A program made the translations under genes and the position numbers. From Desulfosporosinus sp. (GTDB lineage Bacteria; Bacillota; Desulfitobacteriia; Desulfitobacteriales; Desulfitobacteriaceae), in assembly GCA_016278585.1 (NCBI GenBank), contig JADQBO010000326.1, positions 1 through 13,190 on the forward strand: a DNA stretch of 13,190 nucleotides, given 5' to 3'. The notes under the pieces were generated by a model. That model had not been told where the DNA came from, did not search any database, and saw nothing but the letters and a program-made list of their open reading frames with translations. Within the stretch, counting starts at the first letter, position 1, and the number at the start of each line of letters is the position of its first letter. Below are positions 7,339 to 13,190 of the stretch, in pieces.

Positions 7339-8161
7339 GGTTCGCCGCCTCCTCCCTTAATTCTTTTAAAGCTTGTTCGCCTTGTTCAACTGATGGCGCA
7401 TTCCCATGCCAACCAGCTTCGTTTTCCATAAAGGAAACTCCTTTACCTTTCACTGTTTTGGCAATGATTATGGTTGGCTTTCCTTTGACCGTCTTTGCCT
7501 CAGCAAAGGCTGAAAGCAAAGCATCTATATCATGTCCATCGACTTCAATGACATGCCAACAAAACGAACGCCATTTCTCTGTTAGAGGAGCTGAACACAT
7601 GACATTCTCCGTGGCTCCATCAATTTGTAATCCATTAACATCTAAAATAGCGGTTACATTATCGAGTTTGTAATGGGCTGAGGCCATTGCGGCTTCCCAA
7701 ACTTGCCCCTCAGCCATCTCACCATCACCCAATAAAGCATACACACGGTAATCTTTACCGTCCAGCTTACCTGCCAAGGCCATTCCATTGGCCGCCGAAA
7801 GCCCTTGCCCTAAGGAACCTGTCGACATGTCCACTCCCGGAGTCTTTTTCATGTCGGGATGTCCTTGTAACATATGGCCCGTCTGGCGAAGTCCTTGCAG
7901 CTCTTCCTTTGGAAAATAACCCTTCTCCGCGAGGGCGGAATAAAGCACAGGGGCTGCATGCCCTTTAGAAAGGACAAAGCGGTCTCGCTCCGCCCAACTC
8001 GGATCCTTGGGATTGATTCGCATTTCGTTGTAGAATAACGTTGCCACGATATCAGCAGCGGATAAACTTCCACCGGGATGCCCAGATTTTGCAGTTACAA
8101 GCATAGAGACAATGTCTTGACGAATAACATTGGCTACTCGCTTTAGTTCAATTGTGGTCAC
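7331..8161 (-). CDS. transketolase, N-terminal subunit (thiamine diphosphate-binding)
   Basis: This is the first half of the split transketolase. SGHPGGS (26-32), SKGHAAPVLYSAL (65-77), the GDGE of the thiamine diphosphate motif (145-148) with Asn176 of DVNGLQ closing it, and WHGNAP (251-256) are all present. I chose the GTG at 8159-8161 because TAGGAGGG lies six bases upstream; the protein then begins MTTIELKRVANVIRQ and has 276 residues, usual for this subunit. The longer frame opens with TTG at 8219-8221, has no SD and would place the GGAGGG inside the coding region. prfB ends 76 bases upstream with no hairpin between, so readthrough from prfB is likely. Confidence 0.94.
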   Translation of the reverse strand: MTTIELKRVANVIRQDIVSMLVTAKSGHPGGSLSAADIVATLFYNEMRINPKDPSWAERDRFVLSKGHAAPVLYSALAEKGYFPKEELQGLRQTGHMLQGHPDMKKTPGVDMSTGSLGQGLSAANGMALAGKLDGKDYRVYALLGDGEMAEGQVWEAAMASAHYKLDNVTAILDVNGLQIDGATENVMCSAPLTEKWRSFCWHVIEVDGHDIDALLSAFAEAKTVKGKPTIIIAKTVKGKGVSFMENEAGWHGNAPSVEQGEQALKELREEAANLG

Positions 8162-8237
8162 GTGATTCCCTCCTAGAAACATCTTCGAAAGTTCTTGCAA
8201 TTGTTCCGTTTTAGTGTTCAAGCTTAGTTGATCGAGT

Positions 8238-9345
8238 TTACTTCACAGCTTTTGTCTTCTGGAGAAACGCGGCAATGAATGCATCAATTTCCCCATCCAT
8301 CACTGCTGAAACATTTCCGGTTTCCACATTAGTACGGTGGTCTTTGACTAAGCTATAGGGATGGAATACATAAGAACGTATTTGGCTTCCCCAAGCAATT
8401 TCTTGTTGCACGCCTCGGATTTCAGAAATCTCAGCTTCTTGCTCTTTTCGCTTAAGCTCTAACAATTTAGCCTGCAAAACCCGCATAGCGGCAAGTTTAT
8501 TTTGGGTTTGTGAACGTTCGCTCTGACACTGAACGACAACCCCAGATGGTAGGTGTGTAATCCTAATAGCAGAATCGGTTTTGTTGACGTGCTGTCCGCC
8601 TGCCCCGCCGGAACGGTAAGTATCGATTCTTAAGTCTTCAGGATCAATCGCTATCTCCTGGTTATCCTCAGCGACTTCCGGTATTACATCCACGGAGGCA
8701 AATGACGTATGACGACGCCCTGATGCATCAAAGGGCGAGATTCGCACTAATCGATGCACCCCTTTTTCAGATTTAGCGTATCCGTACGCATTTTCCCCGC
8801 TGAAAGACAGAGTTGCGCTTTTTATGCCGGCTTCCTCTCCCACTAAAAAATCAAGGGTCTCCACCTTATATCCATGACGCTCTCCCCAACGAATATAAAG
8901 CCGATAGAGCATTTGTACCCAATCTTGGGCTTCTGTTCCCCCGGCTCCGGCATGGAGAGTCAAGATAGCATTGTTCCGGTCATACTGCCCAGAAAGCAGC
9001 AATTCCAATTCCAAAGCCTCAAACCGTTGGTGAAGCGCCTTTATCCCCTGCTCAATCTCGGCTTCAAAACTCACGTCATCTTCTTCGGTGGCTAACTGCC
9101 AGAGAGTCGCAGTCTCTTCAAGGTCTCGATCCAGCTCTTCATACACTTTAACTTTGCCTTGATACAAGGCTAACTCCTGCATGATCTTCTGAGCATTGAC
9201 TGGATCATCCCACAAATCGGGCCTATTGAATTCTGCTTCTAAAGCACTAATCTTTTCTATACTCTGAGCAACGTCAAAGTGAAACCCTCAAATCTGCCAA
9301 AGACAGTGTTAACGTTTCTAGTTCCTTTTTCCAATCAGAAAGCAC
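8238..9345 (-). CDS. prfB: peptide chain release factor 2, expressed by +1 programmed frameshift
   Basis: RF2 recognises UAA and UGA stops and triggers peptide release. The gene is in two frames: 23 codons from GTG 9343-9345 (AAGGG eight bases upstream) end at an in-frame TGA at 9274-9276, and after CTT a +1 shift continues from 9275 to the stop at 8238. The joined protein has 368 residues, normal for RF2, and reads LADLRVSL then DVAQSIEKISALEAEF across the junction. The codon-recognition motif SPF is at 203-205 and the catalytic GGQ at 249-251 of the joined product. The usual autoregulation applies: low RF2 gives slow UGA decoding and more frameshifting. secA lies 76 bases upstream without an evident terminator; a TATAAT at 9408-9413 lacks a good -35 partner. 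Confidence 0.96.
9273..9291 (-). other. prfB +1 programmed frameshift site
   Basis: Read on the minus strand the site is TTG AGG GTT TCA CTT TGA C. It contains the slippery CTT, the UGA stop and the following C that favours slow termination. The internal SD-like element is GAGGG; the common form has AGGGGG in the same alignment, so here the stimulator is shorter and two bases farther from CTT. Confidence 0.93.
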
Positions 9346-9421
9346 TCTATTCACCCTTTCAAAATCTATTGGCTTTCTAAAATAACCACTGGCTTATTCC
9401 ATACGCAATTATACCTAGGTG

Positions 9422-11923
9422 TTACTTTTTCTTGGCCCCACAACACTTCTTATATTTTAATCCACTTCCACACGTGCAAAGGTCATTGCGCCCGATTTGA
9501 TCCCCCGTGTGAACTGGTTTGCTGGGTTCACCTTCATAGCGGTTCTCAGTCACGTTACGAGGCTGCTCAGGGACTTCTTCTCGAACCTGAGGCGTTACCC
9601 GCATAACATAACGGACAATGTCCTCCTGAATCGAATCAATCATCCCTTGGAACATTTCATACCCTTCACGCTTGTATTCTACGAGGGGATTTTTCTGACC
9701 ATAGGCACGTAACCCGATCCCCTCTCGCAACATATCCATGGCATCAAGATGATCCATCCATTTATTATCAACAATTTGAAGCATCACAGCACGCTCAACT
9801 TCTCGCATTAGGTCAGCACCAAAGAGTTCCTCACGATGTTTGTATAGTTCTTTAGCCTTATCAAGCAACAATTCTTCAATCTCTTCCGCTGAAAGGTCTG
9901 CTAACTGTTCGGGTGATAGACGGATTCCAGGCAGAAAGAAGTTTTCGACATAATCTACTAAGCTTGATAAATCCCACTCTTCGGGAAAAGCACTTTCTCC
10001 ACTAAACATACTAATACTGTCAGCAACCGCTTTTCCCAACATATCCATGATGTTATCGTGGAGATTTTCTCCCATAAGGACTGCACGACGCTGAGCATAA
10101 ATAACCTCACGTTGTTGATTCATAACATCATCATAATCAAGAACATGTTTACGAATATCAAAGTTGCGGTTTTCTACACGGCGTTGGGCAGTTTCAATTG
10201 AACGAGAAATCATTTTCGAGGTAATAGGTATAGAGTCATCCATTCCTAATTTATCCATGATGCCCATAATATTATCCGCACCGAATAAACGCATTAGATC
10301 GTCTTCTAACGAAATAAAGAATTGGGTTGAGCCAGGGTCACCTTGACGCCCTGCCCGTCCTCGTAACTGGTTATCAATTCGTCTGGACTCATGACGTTCT
10401 GTCCCAATAATATGCAGTCCGCCTAGGCTGGATACACCATCACCTAGAATGATATCTGTTCCTCGACCTGCCATGTTTGTAGCAATTGTAACCATCCCGC
10501 TCTGGCCAGCTTGGGCAACAATTTGAGCTTCTTTTTCATGGAATTTAGCATTGAGAACTTGATGGGGAACTCCGCGTCTGCCTAATAGGTTACTTAAATG
10601 TTCAGATTTCTCAACTGAAACCGTACCTACTAGGAGCGGTTGTCCTTTAGCATGTCGTTCAATGACACTCTCGACGACTGCTAGGAACTTACCTTCCTCA
10701 GTACGATAAATAACATCCGAATCATCTTTTCTCAACATCGGCTTGTTGGTTGGGATTTCCACAACATCAAGTTTGTAGATTTTTCTAAACTCCGGTTCTT
10801 CCGTCATAGCCGTTCCGGTCATACCTGAAAGTTTCTTATACATTCTAAAGTAATTCTGGAAGGTAATCGTGGCTAATGTTTGTGATTCTTTTTCAATCTT
10901 TACGCCCTCTTTAGCTTCTATAGCTTGGTGCAACCCTTCACTGTAGCGGCGCCCGAACATTAAACGTCCAGTAAATTCATCGACGATAATAACTTCTCCG
11001 TCTTTAACCACATAGTCACGATCCCTTTTAAAGAGGCATTGAGCTTTCAAGGCTTGATTGACATGATGGGCTAATTCTGTATGAATATCCTCGTAAAGGT
11101 TATCCACCCCCAACATGCTTTCCACTCGACTTACGCCTTTTTCAGTAAGGGTCACAACACGTTCTTTTTCGATAACTTTATAATCGTCTTCATGTTTTAG
11201 ACGAGGAATAATCATAGCTACTCTAAAATATAGCTCGGTTGGCTTGTCCGCTTCACCTGAAATAATAAGCGGGGTTCGTGCCTCATCCACAAGGATCGAG
11301 TCCACTTCGTCCACAATCGCATAATTCAACTCACGTTGAACTAAGGCTTCAGGCCTGGTTACCATATTGTCCCTAAGGTAGTCAAAGCCAAATTCATTAT
11401 TCGTCCCATACGCAATATCTGCGGCATAACTATTTCGACGTTCCTCATAGTTTAAACCATGGACTATTAAACCAACGGAAAGACCAAGGAACTTGTGAAT
11501 TTGTCCCATCCATTCACTATCACGACGAGCTAGGTAATCATTGACCGTTATGACGTGAACACCTTTTCCAGATAATGCGTTCAAATAGGCCGGCAACGTA
11601 GCTACTAGGGTTTTTCCTTCCCCTGTACGCATCTCTGCTATCCGGCCGTCATGGAGCACCATTCCTCCAATTAACTGTACATCATAGTGTCGCAGATTAG
11701 TCACCCTGCGGCTGGCTTCACGAACAACAGCAAAAGCCTCCGGCAACAGACTATCTAAAGTTTCTCCCTTCCCTAAACGTTCTCGAAATTCAGCGGTCTT
11801 ACCACGCAATTCGTCATCACCCAAGGCTTGGATCGTTGGTTCCAAGCTATTAATCACTGCAACGCGTTTTTGATACTTTCGTATTTCACGCGCATTATCA
11901 TCGAAAAAATCCAAAAACCCCAT
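9422..11923 (-). CDS. secA: preprotein translocase ATPase SecA
   Basis: SecA drives secretory proteins through SecYEG using ATP. The 833-residue protein has Walker A MRTGEGKT (98-105), Walker B DEVDS (205-209), a preprotein cross-linking domain at about 225-365, the second helicase-like domain with NMAGRGTDI (483-491) and RGRAGRQGDPG (521-531), and a helical scaffold. After a variable linker comes a C-terminal zinc motif with Cys816, Cys818, Cys827 and Cys828. I used the ATG at 11921-11923 (MGFLDFFDDN), with AAGAAGG about nine bases upstream; a GTG at 11930-11932 directly abuts that SD and is unlikely. hpf lies upstream behind a hairpin, and secA has its own promoter. Confidence 0.97.
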   Translation of the reverse strand: MGFLDFFDDNAREIRKYQKRVAVINSLEPTIQALGDDELRGKTAEFRERLGKGETLDSLLPEAFAVVREASRRVTNLRHYDVQLIGGMVLHDGRIAEMRTGEGKTLVATLPAYLNALSGKGVHVITVNDYLARRDSEWMGQIHKFLGLSVGLIVHGLNYEERRNSYAADIAYGTNNEFGFDYLRDNMVTRPEALVQRELNYAIVDEVDSILVDEARTPLIISGEADKPTELYFRVAMIIPRLKHEDDYKVIEKERVVTLTEKGVSRVESMLGVDNLYEDIHTELAHHVNQALKAQCLFKRDRDYVVKDGEVIIVDEFTGRLMFGRRYSEGLHQAIEAKEGVKIEKESQTLATITFQNYFRMYKKLSGMTGTAMTEEPEFRKIYKLDVVEIPTNKPMLRKDDSDVIYRTEEGKFLAVVESVIERHAKGQPLLVGTVSVEKSEHLSNLLGRRGVPHQVLNAKFHEKEAQIVAQAGQSGMVTIATNMAGRGTDIILGDGVSSLGGLHIIGTERHESRRIDNQLRGRAGRQGDPGSTQFFISLEDDLMRLFGADNIMGIMDKLGMDDSIPITSKMISRSIETAQRRVENRNFDIRKHVLDYDDVMNQQREVIYAQRRAVLMGENLHDNIMDMLGKAVADSISMFSGESAFPEEWDLSSLVDYVENFFLPGIRLSPEQLADLSAEEIEELLLDKAKELYKHREELFGADLMREVERAVMLQIVDNKWMDHLDAMDMLREGIGLRAYGQKNPLVEYKREGYEMFQGMIDSIQEDIVRYVMRVTPQVREEVPEQPRNVTENRYEGEPSKPVHTGDQIGRNDLCTCGSGLKYKKCCGAKKK

Positions 11924-11959
11924 GATATCCACCCTTCTTAATCCTTATATAATCCATTA

Positions 11960-11988
11960 ATTTTATCATTCTTAAGATACGACTGCAA
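11960..11988 (-). promoter_or_regulatory. sigma-A promoter of secA with extended -10
   Basis: On the minus strand TTGCAG (11983-11988) is followed after 17 bases by TAAAAT (11960-11965), preceded by TGA, which forms the TGn extended -10 common in Gram-positive promoters. The expected start of transcription near 11953 leaves a leader of about 30 bases to the secA ATG, and the site lies after the hpf hairpin. Confidence 0.6.
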
Positions 11989-12071
11989 CTAAGCTTGGGG
12001 ATTTAAGCATGGAATAGTTTACCTTTCCTCTAAAAAGCTGATAAAATCCTGTACTTCTTTAACTATATGTA

Positions 12072-12097
12072 GAAAGACCCGCATGTGCGGGCCTTTC
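12072..12097 (-). terminator. hairpin after hpf, probable terminator
   Basis: An almost perfect 12-bp stem, GAAAGGCCCGCA with TGCGGGTCTTTC on the minus strand, has a two-base spacer at its apex (the top pairs probably open to form the loop) and one G-U pair. In plus-strand RNA the same position is an A-C mismatch, so the minus orientation is favoured. It lies 67 bases beyond the hpf stop. The tail after the stem is only weakly U-rich. Confidence 0.6.
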
Positions 12098-12164
12098 GCT
12101 TGATTATTAAGGCAATCAGATTAGTCAAGTACACCACGCGATTTACTTGGCTACCAGCTAATTT

Positions 12165-12695
12165 TTAAGTCTGAGGTTGGAGTAAGCCATAATCCCCACT
12201 GTTACGAAGGTAGACTACATTCATTTCTTGACTTTCCGCATTCGTAAACACAAAGAACGTATGACCTACTAAATTCATCTGCATAATTGCTTCTTCAACA
12301 GACATCGGTTTCGCAGAAAATGTCTTATTTCGAACAATTTGTTCATTCGGTTCTTCACTTGCTACAGCTGACTGCTTAGGATCATGATCCTTTAAGACCT
12401 TTGAACGCATCCGTTTATTAATACGGGTCCGATATTTATCAATTTGGCGTTCTAATTTCTCAACCACCAAATCGATTGAAGAATACATATCTTCGGTTTC
12501 TTCCTCGCCGCGCAAAATCATACCATTAAGTGGGGCTGTAACCTCCACTCGATGTCTATCACGCTCTACAAGTAACGTTACCTGAACGTCCATAAACTCG
12601 TCTGAGTATTTAGCTAACTTACCCACTCGTTTCATAACATACTCTTTAAGTGCGTCAGTAAGTTCGATATGTTTACCACGAATAATAATGTTCAT
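12165..12695 (-). CDS. hpf: long-form ribosome hibernation promoting factor (HPF)
   Basis: Long HPF binds the 30S decoding region of idle ribosomes and joins 70S particles into inactive 100S dimers in stationary phase or stress. The 176-residue length is that of the long form. The S30AE ribosome-binding domain covers about 1-100 (MNIIIRGKHIELTDALKEYV, then RHRVEVTAPLNG). After a linker, the C-terminal dimerisation domain at about 122-176 has the conserved KPMSVEEAIMQMNLVGHTFF and the GDYGLLQP ending. The ATG at 12693-12695 has GGGGG eight bases upstream. secA follows, the usual Firmicutes order. A sigma-H-like promoter lies directly upstream, which fits induction on entry into stationary phase. 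Confidence 0.96.
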   Translation of the reverse strand: MNIIIRGKHIELTDALKEYVMKRVGKLAKYSDEFMDVQVTLLVERDRHRVEVTAPLNGMILRGEEETEDMYSSIDLVVEKLERQIDKYRTRINKRMRSKVLKDHDPKQSAVASEEPNEQIVRNKTFSAKPMSVEEAIMQMNLVGHTFFVFTNAESQEMNVVYLRNSGDYGLLQPQT

Positions 12696-12730
12696 TAATT
12701 CAACCCCCTTCTATGCTGGTATATAGTAAT

Positions 12731-12755
12731 ATTCCCGATTTACACAAAAAATCCT
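12731..12755 (-). promoter_or_regulatory. sigma-H-like promoter of hpf
   Basis: On the minus strand GCAGGATTT (AGGA at 12752-12755) is followed by GAAT (12731-12734) with exactly 17 bases between AGGA and GAAT. Only the purine three bases before GAAT is off consensus (C). The site resembles the B. subtilis spoVG sigma-H promoter as I remember it. The expected leader to the hpf ATG is about 28 bases and contains the SD. Confidence 0.6.
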
Positions 12756-12796
12756 GCTTAATTTTAATATAATGTTTTTTAATCAATATTTATTTA

Positions 12797-12852
12797 AATT
12801 TGCTAAAGAGAGAATCGCTGATATTATTCAACGATTCTCTCTTTAGCAAATT
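12797..12852 (-). terminator. 21-bp perfect inverted repeat after csp, probable terminator
   Basis: Arms 12797-12817 and 12832-12852 are perfect complements over 21 bases around a 14-base loop. It starts 15 bases after the csp stop on the minus strand. The stem is long but AT-rich and the tail is TTTAAATAAATATT rather than a clean U run. It may also protect the csp mRNA 3' end. Confidence 0.65.
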
Positions 12853-12867
12853 CATAGATCTAATAAT

Positions 12868-13065
12868 TTAACGGACCATTACGTTAGAAGCCTGTTCCCC
12901 ACGTGGGCCTTGGATGACATCATACTCAACATTTTGTCCCTCTTCAAGAGTACGGAATCCATCTCCAATAACCGATTGAAAATGCACAAAAATATCTTGC
13001 CCATTTTCCTGCTCAATAAATCCAAAACCTTTTTGTTTACTGAACCATTTGACTTTACCTAACAA
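12868..13065 (-). CDS. csp: cold-shock domain protein (RNA chaperone)
   Basis: This 65-residue single cold-shock domain binds single-stranded RNA/DNA and melts mRNA structure. RNP1 is KGFGFI (12-17), RNP2 is DIFVHF (24-29), and the N-terminal GKVKWF is intact; the C-terminal half (GPRGEQASNV) is canonical. The start is TTG at 13063-13065, supported by AAGGAGG nine bases upstream; no ATG is available. The 125 bases of leader up to the window edge show no convincing promoter, so transcription may begin outside; csp mRNAs often have long leaders that respond to temperature. Short AT-rich self-complementary segments (TGAAT/ATTCA) lie just upstream of the SD but are weak. A large hairpin ends the gene, so it is probably monocistronic. 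Confidence 0.95.
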   Translation of the reverse strand: MLGKVKWFSKQKGFGFIEQENGQDIFVHFQSVIGDGFRTLEEGQNVEYDVIQGPRGEQASNVMVR

Positions 13066-13190
13066 CTAAAAAAACCTCCTTGAATATTGAAATTCAGCTT
13101 ATCGCTTAAGAATCAATACTTTAGAAGGATAACCAACATTCCAAAACTTTAAACCTTACCAAAGGCATAAAGTTCAGAACCCGTGTCGGA

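Noticed and set aside
8162..8221. Longer transketolase N-subunit start at TTG 8221
   Set aside because: It has no SD, and the GGAGGG six bases before GTG 8161 marks the real start.
9216..9276. prfB as a frameshifted pseudogene
   Set aside because: The break sits at CTT TGA C with an upstream SD-like GAGGG at the conserved place, so it is the programmed frameshift and not damage.
9408..9413. Perfect TATAAT (minus strand) between secA and prfB
   Set aside because: There is no acceptable -35 (GCCAAG at 17 bases) and no TGn extension; kept only as a remark under prfB.

Overview
The window looks like chromosomal housekeeping DNA of a low-to-moderate GC, endospore-forming Firmicute. The gene order, protein sequences and a split transketolase fit the class Clostridia, perhaps a Peptococcaceae/Desulfitobacterium-Desulfosporosinus type organism; the genus is inference only. 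The order hpf-secA-prfB-(insert)-ftsE-ftsX-ctp matches, as I recall it, the Bacillus subtilis order hpf-secA-prfB-cccB-ftsE-ftsX-ctpB. Here a two-gene transketolase occupies the cccB slot and an M23 murein hydrolase gene sits between ftsX and ctp.

Layout: at the left edge a plus-strand HDOD-domain gene runs in from outside (2-706). It converges on a minus-strand P-loop NTPase gene of the PRK06851 type (724-1758). A 320-base gap follows with what looks like a decayed plus-strand ORF, ending at a terminator hairpin. From there to the right edge every gene is on the minus strand. In transcription order these are: csp (cold shock), hpf (ribosome hibernation), secA (protein export ATPase), prfB (release factor 2, with the +1 programmed frameshift), transketolase N and C subunits, ftsE, ftsX, an EnvC/PcsB/CwlO-like M23 hydrolase, and an S41 C-terminal processing protease.

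Hairpins divide the minus-strand block into csp; hpf; secA; prfB-tktN-tktC; ftsE-ftsX-M23; and ctp. secA and prfB have no hairpin between them, so readthrough is possible. Functionally the block holds translation and stress genes (csp, hpf, prfB), export (secA), sugar-phosphate metabolism (transketolase) and a cell-wall/division module: FtsEX is an ABC-type regulator that in other bacteria activates a coiled-coil murein hydrolase like the one encoded next to it.

The most interesting signals are regulatory. The upstream regions of ftsE and hpf each carry a sigma-H-like promoter (AGGA, 17 bases, GAAT). Sigma-H governs the entry into sporulation in Firmicutes, so this links the division/wall module and ribosome hibernation to that programme. 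Several starts were moved from the longest ORF to sites with good Shine-Dalgarno (SD) sequences (ftsX, ftsE, tktN, secA), and four genes start with TTG. I see no mobile element, CRISPR array, tRNA or rRNA, and no wholly new multi-gene system.
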